Assembly (NCBI GenBank): GCA_004151065.3
Contig: NWUY0300001016.1
Span: 30,467-56,867 of the forward strand
Length of the DNA: 26,401 nt
DNA from: Larix sibirica
Lineage: Eukaryota; Streptophyta; Pinopsida; Pinales; Pinaceae
Reading direction: 5' to 3'
The translations under genes and the position numbers were made by a program. Below the pieces are notes generated by a model, which was not told the DNA's origin, searched no databases, and saw only the letters and a program-made list of their open reading frames with translations. Below are positions 1-10,115 of the stretch, piece by piece (positions within the stretch are counted from its first letter, which is position 1; every line of letters starts with the position of its first letter).

Positions 1-229
1 TGAGTTTCTTTGCATGTTTGATTTTACTGCTCTTCTTCCTTGCTAATTCTTTCACTATGAGATTTTCCTAGGCTCAATGATTTGTTATGTTACAGAATTT
101 CACATAATTCCCCCATCATAATATGGAACATTCACGTTCAATACCCATTTTTTCTTTAAAAATCCCATTAATTGTGTTGCATCGTTGGTTGTTTGATGCC
201 TCTATATACTTTTATGGCCTCATTGGTCG
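1..229. other. AT-rich non-coding stretch, nothing recognised
   Basis: No open frame, RNA gene or repeat unit could be recognised here. The clear match to the downstream ~250-bp tandem repeat begins near position 230, so this may be flanking DNA or a unit decayed past recognition. Confidence 0.4.
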
Positions 230-1215
230 ACTTCAATTCACTAAGTAATACATGCCATTGTTTGAATGTGAGATAAGAAGAAATCCTCCAAAATATATAA
301 GCCTTCTGAAGATATACTAAAGTGTTCCAATACGATCATTGCAAAATTCAAATCCATGTAAAATATTGATTGTGATGTAACATACACTGTAATGAAATGC
401 AAGGTGGGGTCCTCATTATTTTTTTATTGCAAGAATTTCAATTAATTGTGTCTTATATCTTCCTCCCATTTTCAGAATCTTCTCTTGTAGTTTTATCTAG
501 AATTACACCATTGTCTAAAAGTAGGCCAATATACCCTCCCCCCCATATTTGAGTCTTCCAGATATATACAAAAGTGTCTCAGTGAGAAAGATGTAAAAGT
601 TGTATCCATGTGCCCATACTTATCATGATCCAACCTGCACTTCAACAAAACAAAAGATGGGGTGATCATTATTTTTCTTAAAATTCTTTGGTTTAATTAT
701 TTCTTCTCCCATGGATGGAATATCATCTTCCAAATTTAAGTAATACCACTCCATTTTCTAAAAGTAGGCCAAAATGCCCTCCTCCCATAGATCTAGGTCT
801 TCCAAAGATCCACAAAACCATTTCAAATATATCGTTGCAAAAGAAATATCCATGTCAAATATTTATCTTGATTCAACAGGCATTAAGATGAAGAAAAAGG
901 TGGGATTCTGATTCTTTGTTTATTACAATTGTTTGGGTTAATTCTTTCTTATTTGTTTTCCCATGGATGGAATATTGTCTTATAATTCAATTAGCAGCAC
1001 GCCATTGTCTGAAAGTAGGTCAAGCTGCCCTCCTCTCATAGATTTGAGTCTTCCAAAGATATACGAAAGCATGCCAATGATATTGTTGCAAAGGTGATAT
1101 CTAGGTATATTGATAATGATGCATGCTTTGCAGTGAAATAAAAGGTGGGCTTCTCGCACGTTCATTATTTGAAGTATATGGTTTTGTTTCTTTTTGCTTA
1201 CCATTTCATAATCGA
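230..1215. repeat. Satellite-like tandem array, four diverged ~250-bp units
   Basis: The same block recurs four times. The anchor 'cattgtctaaaagtagg' and its variants start at 256, 509, 752 and 1003, giving spacings of 253, 243 and 251 bp. Each unit runs in the same order: the anchor, 'ccctcctcccatagat', 'gagtcttccaaagatata', a 'gttgcaaa' block, 'atatccatgt', a 'gattcaaca'-like block, 'aaggtggg', and a T-rich tract. Units 3 and 4 start with 'cccatggatggaatat' (about 709 and 959). Units are clearly diverged, so the array is old. It has no coding potential, and short frames inside it are chance. It lies directly beyond the 3' side of the minus-strand LINE; whether it belongs to that element's tail is not clear. 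Confidence 0.8.
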
Positions 1216-1220
1216 TAATA

Positions 1221-1233
1221 TGTGTGTGTGTGT
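1221..1233. repeat. Short (TG)n microsatellite
   Basis: An uninterrupted TG run of about 6.5 units lies at the downstream edge of the 250-bp array. It could mark a junction between the array and the LINE 3' region, but no target-site duplication was found to prove it. Confidence 0.7.
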
Positions 1234-1499
1234 ATTCCTTAGAAAAAAATCTATGTATTCATTTGGAAAATGAAATATACATATCCATATCTATGATAAT
1301 ATCAAATCATTCTTTTGTCTCAACAAAACCATATCCTCCTATCTCAATTGCACATATCTATAAGAAGTATGCTCCATACCGAATTGAAAATATTTCAAAA
1401 CCAGGAAACATCCCAACTGTGCTTACAAGCTAAAAAGACCAGTCAAAGTAACCCAAATCAGGAAACTAATAGAAAACCATATTAGAAAACAGAGACTGA

Positions 1500-1900
1500 T
1501 ATTTCCACCTAGAAATGTCCATAATTTAACTCCTACTCCAAAAGGGTACATGCATTCAGATCTAATGCCTACTTTTGTAAGGATTCAACCTCATAGTTTA
1601 ATTCTCTGTAAATATGTGAAAATGAAACCCATTCAAATGTTTTTAATTCCTCTTCTATTGGGTCCAAAATCAATCTCAAACTAGGAATTTTGATCTTGCT
1701 CTTTTTATCTCAATCAATGCCTGCTTTTAAATCTCCCATTGCCTAGAGTTTGTTGCATCCTTTTTTAACTACACTTTGTAGCAAAATACAGAGTATGCAT
1801 AACTCAACCTTAGTGTTTGCTCCCCATCCCATTACATATTTCCTTTGAAAGGAATGATTGGAATTTTTGTGTAGAGTAGAACCTACGCCTCCCATCGTTC
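1500..1900 (-). other. RNase H relic at the C-terminus of the LINE
   Basis: Minus-strand codons around 1825-1770 read WGANTKVELCILCILLQ, matching the 'G.G.NT..AE..AL' segment of type I RNase H. Further on is a 'MGDLKAGID' block corresponding to the 'GDS..vi' strand, with the Ser replaced by Leu. The C-terminal half is very decayed, and only its position supports it down to about 1500. Confidence 0.6.
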
Positions 1901-1920
1901 GATAGCCCTAACTTGTTTCA

Positions 1921-3081
1921 TCAAAATATCCCATGGAACTTCATAATCCATACTCGACATTCCAAAGATTTGTATCTGTTACTTTTTAATAAATTCCTAT
2001 GTTCCTTGAATGCCATTATAACTTTATTGGCCACCAACTCCATCAGAACATAATTGTTCTGGAAAACCTTGAGATTTCTAACCCACCATATCCAGTATAC
2101 CAACAAATTTGGCATAGATTTGTATTCCTTTACCTCCACATCAATTAGCCATTGTTTAACATAGACTTCTCGGGAGGCATTCAACCAATGAATATTTGCT
2201 TTAAAGGAAAGATCAATCGCCCTCCAAATATCTCTAACAATTGCACACAAAATAAACAAATGATAAACCAATTCAAAGTTTTGTAAACAAAGACAACACC
2301 TGCTAGGACCACACAAACCTCACTTTAACTTGTTATCCCAAGTCAACAATTTGTTAGCCAAAGTTAGCCATAAGGTTATATTTGTGTTCAAAGGACCTGG
2401 GATCTTCCAAACTGCAAACCACCACCACCTTCTATCTCCAGTAAATTCTTCTCATGCCTTCACTGCACAAGCTAATTTTTCCATTAGAACTATGATTGCC
2501 TTGTTTTTTACCAAAACAAACAATCCTCCTCATTTGACAACTTGATGGCACTTAATAAAAATTGTTTAATGTATCTCACCCATTCAATTGTTGCGCTGCC
2601 ATCCAACCCAAGGTCCGTTGTTGACTTCCATTCCTAAATATGACTAGATGTCTTCGAGATATTTCCTACATCTCTGAGATGAAAAATTCCTTTCGTGCCA
2701 CATATTCACCAGCTCTTCAGAGAGTAAAAAAGGTTATTCCTCCCCAATCCAAGGGTCTTCGTCAATCTAAAGTATCCTTTCAACTCCAATTTTCCATGCC
2801 ACCCAAGATCATACCAGTGGGAAAATATCAATTAGTGCCTTCCATACTATTGAACCACCTTTTGATCTTTTCCTACTATCCCTAATCTAGTCCTCCATTG
2901 ATCTTCCTTTCAAGTATTTTGACTTCATGACATTACCCCACATAATCTCTTTATGGATTAGACGCCATAGAGTCTTTGCCGCAAGTGCTTCACTGAATTG
3001 ATAGATGTTTTTAATTCCCCAATCCCCAAACTTTCTAGGGGTTGCCACTTGTGACCATTTTTCCAACGGAATAGCCTCCAT
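1921..3081 (-). other. Connection region and zf-RVT zinc-binding segment
   Basis: The 3081-2887 frame reads LEKWSQVATPRKFGDWGIKNIYQFSEALAAKTLWR, the conserved segment between RT and the C-terminal zinc region in plant LINEs. The 2316-1921 frame has C-x2-C-x8-H-x4-C (Cys7, Cys10, His19, Cys24 of that frame) followed by DIWR, the zf-RVT pattern. The stretch between 2887 and 2320 is decayed and in shifting frames. Confidence 0.8.
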
Positions 3082-3149
3082 TGTCCTTCTACCAATCCTT
3101 ATGTATCTTAAACATATCTTCCTGATTTTGGTTAGGATTCATTTGGAAA

Positions 3150-4530
3150 CCTTAGCAATGGATACATAATATATCAGTATACTTCAACTTGCCACCTCTT
3201 GAAAACCACTTGTTGACCCAAACAAAAATTCTTGCCTCTATCTTTTTAAACATCCAGAGCCAATCCTCAAAACTGTAGTTATTTCGTTTTAAAATAAAAC
3301 CGAGATATTTAAGTTCTTGATCCATATCTTTGACTGTGATAGATAACAAGTCATCTAAATATTTTTCCATATCCATTAATATTCAGTTAGTATAAATAAA
3401 TGAAAATTGACAAATTGACCTCCATGTAGGTTGCCTTATAGTACAACTGAAGAATGTCCTTAACCTTTTCCAACTCCTGACCATTCCCATGACCGAATAT
3501 TAATATATCGTTAACAAACATAAGGTGTGCTATCACCATTGGCGGGGAAGTTCTTATTCCTTTTAGTTCTCCTTTTCCGTTTGCCTCCGCGATTAACAAA
3601 ATGAGATCTTTTGCGATTAGAAGGAACATAAAGGGAGATGGTGCACACTTTTGTCTGAGTCCTTGAGATGCTTCGAAGAAATATGAAGGTGCCCCATTGA
3701 TCAAAACCACAAAAGAAGTATAATGCACATAACCCATAATGTAGTTTATTGTCCTCAAATTCTTCCTCATCTAAATTAAAATGAGTCGAATGTAGGTCCA
3801 CCTGACTTTGTCAGATGATTTAGTTAGATCTATCTTTATAACTGTTTCATATTTCTTTTCCACCTTTGTCGTTTGCATCCCTTCTTACGCTATGGCCACT
3901 GTGTCGTGAATTTGGCGATGGTACAAGAAGACAAATTGTTCCTATAATATAATACCTGACAAAATACCTTTTAATTGGTTAGTGACAAGCTCGATATCAT
4001 CTTATAAATTAAATTACACAAATAAATAGGTCTGAATCCTCCAAGGACTCTGCATCCTAATTCTTTGTAATAAGAGCGATGAAAATCGAGTTTGAACCAC
4101 CCATTAATTTTCCAAACTCTTTTGAATCCCTAGCTACTAGTAATAAGTTGCCTTCCAAAAATAAAAATCCAGATAAAATTATATCGATAATCCATTTGGG
4201 CCCATAATCTCCCCTCTCTTAATGTTATTCAACGTAGCTTCAATTTCATCAATAGTAATATCCCCCTCCAACCATTCATTATGTTCTTCATCAATCATAC
4301 CTGGAACCAATCTCAAAATTGTCTTAATGTCGTCAATTGGAAATCCTTCCCTTTCCTTGAATACAGATTCAAAATGGTTCCTAGTTGCCTTAGCTTTATC
4401 CTTAAAATATATGGCTACCTCCCCATTCAAGGACCTCATTTCCCAAATAGTATTTTGATGTCTTTGGAAATTAGCAAAAGAGTGAAAAAAATTGTGTTTT
4501 CGTCACCTTCCTTCAACCACGTCGCTTGAC
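3150..4530 (-). other. Reverse transcriptase domain of LINE ORF2, YxDD lost
   Basis: Recognisable RT blocks in order on the minus strand: 'WLKEGDENT.FFH' linker (~4500), GDITIDEIEATLNNIKRG...GPNG (4439-4179), 'FIALITKN' and 'DAESLED' (~4080-4020), 'IKIDLTKSSDKVRW' (~3840-3795), 'SQGLRQKCAPSPFMFLL' and 'HLMFVNDILIFG' (3770-3387 frame), and a thumb segment 'LKYLGFIL' (3376-3152 frame). The catalytic [YF]xDD box is F-V-N-D at about 3518-3507: the first Asp is Asn. Multiple stops and frameshifts lie between blocks. Confidence 0.88.
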
Positions 4531-4899
4531 TTTTCAACCTCTAGGATATTTCTTCTTTTTCCAACAACTCCTTCTTTTTATCTTCTTGATGCTTTAAAGA
4601 GACAATCTCCTCATTGGAGAATATACCTGACACATTCTCTTCATACAAAGATCTAATTGACTGTTCTGTCTTTTTCAATTCTAATTAGAGATTGGCCTCG
4701 TATCTTTTCTTCCATGATTTCATGAATTCCTTTATCCTTTTAAGAGAATTCATGAATTGTTGCATTGCCATGTCTCCTCTATTCCGATCAATATGAGTCT
4801 AGTTAGCATGTATCAATTCTCTAAACTCGTCTTCCAGGAGACACACATGATTAAATTTAAGAGGGTTGGGAACTTTCTTATCGTCAATGTCCAATCTTG

Positions 4900-5581
4900 G
4901 CATGATTAGTTGATGATCTGATAGACTGCTTGTCCCCACCTAGTGCCTGATATTTAGTTAATTGTCCACTAAATATTCTATGATAAAAAAATCTATCCAG
5001 TCGTTTAGAAATAGTTTCCTTTCCTCTTCTAGAGTTCCTCCACATTGGACTCAATTTAATTGGATCCAGGTTTATTAGATGTTTTTTTTCAAATAGATGG
5101 ATAAAAAATACCTTTGGATCTTCTCTTGCCTTTTCTCCCCATATTTCCCTTAAAGAGGAGGTAAAATTCATATCCTCTCTAACGATTAAGTGCAGTGAAT
5201 TAAGAATAACTACCTCCAACAGATTGCTCCAATAGTCCTTCCTGTCTAGATAGGGACCATACACATTTAACACCTTAAAAGATAGACTTAGGTCCTTCGC
5301 CTCTAATTCGACCAAGACACCTAAAAGGAAAAAAATTGAGATATGGATTTCAAATTTGCACTCCATCCTGTCATCAGACCTCCCAATTGACCAACTACAT
5401 CCAACGAACATAAGGATGAGTCTTTTAAATAGGAATACAAAAAATCAATTGCCTTGCTTCCTTCTCTCACCATATCCTAAATTAAAATTATATCTAGATT
5501 GCAAACAATAATAATTCTATGGAGAGCTTGTTTCTTTTGGGGCCCTCCTACCCTTATGATGTTAAAAGAGAGTATAATCAT
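4900..5581 (-). other. AP endonuclease (EEP) domain of LINE ORF2
   Basis: The N-terminus MIILSFNI is followed by KKQALHRIIIVCNLDIILI, then a stop and DM where the family usually has a Gln/Glu-type 'QE' pair. After a frame change comes VLNVYGPYLDRKDYWSNLL, then REDMNF, matching the family's 'GDFNF' with Gly replaced by Glu and Asp kept. Further on are FFIHLFEKKHLINLDP, a 'WRNSRRGKE' block and 'RLDRFF', all typical. The final Ser-Asp-His motif is found in another frame at 4921-4913, so a frameshift separates it from the rest. Confidence 0.85.
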
Positions 5582-5599
5582 GGATGAATCTCCTGCAAG

Positions 5600-6990
5600 G
5601 CTCTGCCCTCTCTAAGGGCCCGCACAATAGTAGATTATTTACCATCCCTAATATCCTTCATTGCTTGAGATTTAGCTAGAGTAATGTTTGATTCTGTTCA
5701 TGTAGTGCAGACTTCTTCTTTATATGTAGCTAATTCTCCTTGTATTCCTTCTCCTACAAATTCCTTGTGTCTTTTGGACCTTATATCATACGACAAAATA
5801 ATGTGAGATACCCTTTTATTCTTATCCCCCGACCCAGACCGATTGTTTTGGTCCTCCTCTCTAGGAAAAATCAGAGCTTTCTATGGCTTCTTCCAACCTT
5901 TCTAATCCATACAAAGATTCACATCCTTTTCTACTTAAACCTTACTACCCCCCCTCAACTGGAATTGCCACATCATCCTTATCAAAAGCGATTGAATTGT
6001 TTAGTTTTAATGAGCCTTCAATCCTATGAGAGTTAGAAAGGAAATAATTTCCAAGAAGAGGATTGGTGCATTGATTACCACCCACCTGAGGCAACTTTGA
6101 TGGGATGATCGATCCATTCTGCATCACTTTCTATAAGTTACAAGTAAACAACATCTTCTAGCAACCAATTTCCCTTTGGCCCAAAATACTACGACAAAAT
6201 CTTATGCTTGGCCTCCTTTTTCCGCTGCTACATGCATAACACCGACCTCGTTTTCCTTATGAGCCTAAGATTCATCCTGGCCCATATCAACCTTCGGCTC
6301 CTCTAGAGAGAAAAATATTCCTTCCTCGACCCATATTTTTTTAAAAGGTCGCATATCCCTAGTCTCTATTGGACATTGGGCCTTCAGATGGCCTACTTCC
6401 TAGCAAATCTTCCAATCGACGCCCTTTCCATCATCCCTTGGACATCCACCATTGCGATATCCTCTGCCACCACCATCTGCACTTTCAAAGTCTTCACTTC
6501 ACTTTTTTCTTTTGCTTAATTTCTCTCCCTTCTCTTCCTAAGATGACACCCGAGTGGACAGAATTGTCTTCCCTTCCTTCCCAATTTTAGAATCTGACAG
6601 CTTTGCCTTCGAGCAATGGCAAAAATTCTGTCTCTAGAACGCGAAGGATCATGACCCTCTTGAGTTGCCAAAGATTCCAAATGAATTTCTTATCGGACCA
6701 CACATGGCACATTCGTTCTCTTTTTTTACCACAAGATGATCCCTTCTAAATCGCCTTTCAAGTTTCGAGCTAGAGGTTTAATAAATGCGTGGAAATCATC
6801 TATATGGATCGTTGAAGTCCCTCGTCTAGACCTAAATTCTCGTTAGAGAGAAAGATTTCACCTGATTCGATAACATCATCTTCATAGTCTATGTCATCTA
6901 TCTCCATAACTCTAGACTGATCGATGATAAGATCTCCAACTCGTTGGAAAAATTTAACCTTGAACCTCAACCAAGCTCCTCCCCCCACAC
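5600..6990 (-). pseudogene. LINE ORF1 relic (RNA-binding protein, CCHC knuckle)
   Basis: ORF1 of plant LINEs encodes a nucleic-acid-binding protein that packages the element RNA. Here an open frame starts at the far edge (6988-6800, no ATG; begins GGGAWLRFKVKFF and is then acidic). It shifts frame near 6800 into a segment reading DDFHAFIKPLARNLKG. At 6414-6370 is a CCHC knuckle, spaced C-x2-C-x4-H-x4-C, whose first Cys has become Trp and whose residue after the second Cys is a stop; EVGHLKAQCP follows. After it about 35 codons are open (IETRDMRPFKK..., ending at a TAG), rich in acidic residues. The stretch from ~6130 to 5600 is only weakly interpretable as the ORF1 C-terminus. Position directly upstream of ORF2 supports the call. 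Confidence 0.6.
6370..6414 (-). other. Decayed CCHC zinc knuckle of LINE ORF1
   Basis: Fifteen minus-strand codons read WKIC-stop-EVGHLKAQCP after one preceding residue. Spacing of the surviving Cys, His and Cys fits C-x2-C-x4-H-x4-C exactly; the first Cys is replaced by Trp (one base change) and the glycine position is a stop codon. Confidence 0.65.
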
Positions 6991-7013
6991 ACTAATGTTA
7001 TGTAGGTAGAACC

Positions 7014-7037
7014 ATATATATATATATATATATATAT
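7014..7037. repeat. (AT)12 microsatellite
   Basis: A pure AT run of 24 bases lies just upstream (relative to the element) of the LINE ORF1 relic. It could be the LINE's insertion target or a later expansion. Confidence 0.9.
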
Positions 7038-8862
7038 GATATTTTAAAGAAATATGGAGTATTTTCATGATGGATGGAGGAAGGAAATGTTATTATAAGA
7101 AAGAGAGGAAGGATAATATGGATATGGAGGTGCCAATGCAATTCAAGCATTTTCTTAGGAAGTAGAACCCCAATCCACTTGTTGAGTTGGACACTAATTT
7201 TGTACTTAATTAATGGTCATACATATGACATTGCTTCATTCCGAAGGGGCAGTATACGAGACAACCAAAACGCCCCTAGTCGCTGAAATCCAGCAGATGA
7301 AGAATTGCCCAAATAGCAATTTTCGTTGCTCAAATCGTGATTTTGACGATTTGGGTAGTTTTAAAATCACGCATTTAGTCTAGGACTGATCATTGTGATT
7401 GTTGAAATCACATAATTGTAAAAATTGCAATTTTCAAACGGGATTTTGACTGGATTTGATTAAAAAGTCACCGGAAAAGTGAAACAAGTTTGGCTTGTTT
7501 TTATCCTACACGCATTCCAAATACATGCGTTATGATTGTTTTGCATGGACATTATAAAATTTCCATATAAACATAAAGTTGTATTGATGGAGTATGTTGA
7601 CAAATTCTGAGTATGGAGATTAGACAACCTTGACCAAATATGTGAAAAACATGTAGATATATGAACTTTTGACAAATGATAATAATAGAAAAAGAAAATC
7701 ATCAAAAAGAAGATCAATTATCTATATTTATGGAAAGCTAACAAATATGAAAAATGTTATAGGGTTTATAAATAGTTCACACCACATTTCATAAACAAAA
7801 AACACAATGGCATGTTGGAGGGCACGAAGATAATTAGATTTTAGTTTGTGCAGCTAGAACAATAAGTGAGGGAAAAATGATTGATAAATTATATTTTAAA
7901 TAGAGAATAATTTGACCTTATTTGAATTATTACACTATAAATATTAATTGAGACTGTCCTTGTTACCGTGTGTAACACACTTCACAATTAATGTGCAAAT
8001 AAATGTTGTTTCATTATGTGTTACTTTATACAATCATTTTAGATTTAACTTTCAAGTGTTTAAGCATTATTTAAGAGTTAATTATAAGGTATGCATACTT
8101 GTAGTGAATGTTTTAGTTGAATTTATAGTGATGTATTGGATTCATCAATAGTGATTGTAATGGATTATTTAAATTATGGTTATATATTATTGAATACATG
8201 CAATTAATCTTTGATAATATTTAGATTTTTTTTTAAATTTTCATTTTGTTATAAAGTGTTCTATTTACTAAATATCTTAATTTTGATGATGGTCTAAGTT
8301 GGTATTTTTATGATTTCCTATTTTAGCATAATTATCATTGAAGTGAATTGATTGAACTAATTTTAGAACATATTCAAAATATGGATCCATCCATTAGTAT
8401 ATTGATGTCTTGAGACTTGATCTCTATTACACATGATCAACTTGCCACATGGACCAATGCAATCATTCCATGCATATATATTCCCTAGATGCACATCAAT
8501 CCCAAGTTAAAAACACCTTAGCATGGTTGCTAACTAAATGAATAGAATCAAGCAACATAATTACACATGTTAAGGCATGATAGGATCATTAGACCACAAC
8601 CACACCTCCTCTCTTAGCTAAAAACAACCTAAAAAATAGGTTAAATATCTCTGAACAAGAAGAATACACTTATGTTCAATGTTTAATTCCATCGTTAGGC
8701 ACTACTCTAGAGAAGGTGTTTTAGCCTTGAAAAATATAATTTAAAGCCATGTGCAACCTCATGATAACCTCCTCCAAAGGTGGTCATTGTTCCTCCATGT
8801 GAATGCAAAGTTGCTTGTGAAATATGCCAAAGACTCCATATTGGCCCTCCAATGGTGAAACA
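7038..8862. other. AT-rich intergenic stretch, no gene seen
   Basis: Both strands have stops every few codons except for short chance frames (for example 7460-7717 minus and 7948-8151 plus, both low-complexity). No domain, splice-supported exon chain or RNA gene was recognised. Apart from the stem-loops near 7330 I see no structure. Confidence 0.5.
7308..7357. other. Nested short stem-loops
   Basis: CAAATCGT at 7331-7338 pairs perfectly with ACGATTTG at 7346-7353 around a 7-base loop. Outer CCCAAAT (7308) and ATTTGGG (ending about 7355) can also pair, and AGCAA/TTGCT pair at 7316-7330. There is no sign of a gene or terminator around it. Confidence 0.5.
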
Positions 8863-8991
8863 TGCCTCTAAATATTGGAAGTGGCTTGAACAATGTGTAG
8901 TGGCACCCAAATGAATGTCAACCGAGAGATATGCCTTAAAATACATAGAAGTGCCTCTAGGTATGTAGAAACTCCTTCAAATATGTGGCAG
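8863..8991. repeat. Degenerate ~20-bp minisatellite
   Basis: Units resembling 'tgcctctaaatatgtagaag' start at 8863, 8882, 8901, 8932, 8952 and 8973, with spacings 19, 19, 31, 20 and 21 bp. Units are diverged. The frame on the minus strand across it (8946-8707) is a by-product of the repeat and not a credible gene. Confidence 0.55.
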
Positions 8992-9723
8992 TACCATGCT
9001 TGTCAGATGAATGGGGTCTAAGGTGAGTTCTCACCCTCATCCATGGTAGAAATCTATTACCTTGATCAACCATGAATGGTGACTATGCTAAGATCAAATT
9101 GAAATGTGTGCTCCAAGATTCTACTTATGACTTGGGCAATTATTATTGATCTCAATAGCGTTAACACCCTATTGATTTTACTTGTCGAGAAGATAACTTT
9201 GAAAATGAAAAAATAACCATGCATTTTCTTGTGGTAACCATAATTATGCACATCATGGCTAGTCCATGATACTATAGTCCCTAAGGTTTTCACTTACCAA
9301 TATTTTATACATTGGTGCGCCGAAAATATGATGAATGTTGGTCTTTCAATTAAATGATTAGAATGTGATTGACATTAATGGCTCATACTTTAATATAATA
9401 TTGTCTTTTTTGCTTCTACTAAGACTTATTAACATGAGATGAATAAACCAATGTTTCTTTTGAGATATATTATCTTACATTATATGGATTGACCGATGCA
9501 ATGCATAGTAAAATGACTAAAAATGGAGATATAAGTGATTGAAATGCACTTGGCATTCACTTAGTGTAAGAAATAAAACTAGGGGATAAATGTAAAGAAG
9601 AGTTTTATCTCAAGTACCCAAGCTAATTATGTTTCTTTTTAATGCATTTTGCTATGTGATCCTCATCTCACAGTTTTGCGGATTTCCCTTTGAAAATGAC
9701 CCATACTGACGTTTCAATGTAAT
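8992..9723. other. Intergenic stretch, no gene seen
   Basis: Only a 75-codon chance frame on the minus strand (9293-9066) is present; I do not recognise it. No repeat or RNA gene found. Confidence 0.45.
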
Positions 9724-9872
9724 GTTGTTCATGGTATTGACTTCAACCCCAACAATAATGATAATTCATGGTCACAGTAGTTCAACAACGTTGATAAATT
9801 GGTAATGTTGTCTGGCTACTCTAGCTATGAATTGTCATTATTATTAGTATTGAAGTTCAGACAACAAACAAC
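9724..9872. repeat. Long imperfect foldback (hairpin) centred at 9798
   Basis: The two arms are inverted copies. Position x pairs with 19596 minus x across the whole element without indels in the inner 50 pairs. Left arm 9741-9790 against right arm 9855-9806 gives about 36 Watson-Crick pairs, five or six G-T(U) pairs and eight or nine mismatches. GTTGTT at 9724-9729 pairs with AACAAC at 9867-9872 after a weaker stretch. The loop is ~15 bases around 9791-9805. It could be a small foldback transposon/MITE relic or a transcribed hairpin; no target duplication was identified. Confidence 0.7.
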
Positions 9873-9957
9873 ACTCCACTCCATCGCTAGTCATGTTTCC
9901 AGAGGGTAGAATTGAAGATATGTGAGATGGGGATCACATATAAAAACACATCTTAAA

Positions 9958-10115
9958 CATCGATATATTGATGTTTGGGACATTGTTTTAATTGTTTGGG
10001 CATTGATATATCGATCCCCTTGAACATTGTTTCAATTAATTGAGAGTTGATGTATTGATGTTCTTGATCATTGTTTTGATTTGGTTAACATCAATGCCTA
10101 GATCAAACACTATGA
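9958..10115. repeat. 44-bp tandem repeat, three to four units
   Basis: Units start at 9958, 10001, 10045 and 10089 (43-44 bp apart). Each contains 'attgat.tat.gat' followed by 'gatcattgttttgatt'-like sequence and a 'gtttggg/attgaga/tttggtt' tail. The fourth unit is partial. Non-coding. Confidence 0.6.

Larger units (their letters stand above)
1500..5581 (-). pseudogene. LINE ORF2 relic: endonuclease, RT, zf-RVT, RNase H
   Basis: ORF2 is the polyprotein that nicks target DNA and primes reverse transcription. A start codon at 5581-5579 begins MIILSFNI, the typical first strand of LINE AP endonucleases. From there the domains follow in order over ~1,360 codon-equivalents, a usual length for plant LINE ORF2 with RNase H: endonuclease (5581-4900), linker with the family motif 'WLKEGDENT.FFH' (about 4530-4475), reverse transcriptase (about 4440-3150), a connection segment with 'FGDWGIKN' (about 3081-2887), the Cys/His zf-RVT segment (2316-1921), and RNase H (about 1900-1500). 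At least four frame changes and many stops interrupt it, and several catalytic positions are altered. The ordering and motif content make the identity firm; function is lost. Confidence 0.88.
1480..7000 (-). mobile_element. Old, near-full-length RNase H-bearing LINE
   Basis: Read on the minus strand, this ~5.5-kb block has the architecture of a plant LINE: ORF1 with a CCHC knuckle, then ORF2 with AP endonuclease, linker, reverse transcriptase, zinc-binding zf-RVT segment and RNase H. All domains are collinear, so this is one element rather than scattered fragments. Every reading frame is broken by several stops and frameshifts, so it cannot move by itself. Ends are approximate. The 5' end lies near an (AT)12 run at 7014-7037; the 3' end is after the RNase H relic. 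I found no poly(T) on the plus strand marking the A-tail, and no target-site duplication. Confidence 0.85.

Noticed and set aside
230-1215. CRISPR-like array
   Set aside because: The repeats are contiguous ~250-bp units without unique spacers, in what is evidently plant nuclear DNA.
3511-3801. 96-codon minus-strand frame overlapping the RT region
   Set aside because: It is the out-of-frame shadow of the RT block carrying 'GLRQ' and 'FVND', with which it overlaps.
4222-4529. Plus-strand frames over the LINE RT region
   Set aside because: They are antisense to well-conserved RT and linker motifs and have no similarity of their own.
8707-8946. 79-codon minus-strand frame as a gene
   Set aside because: It is largely the translation of a ~20-bp minisatellite.
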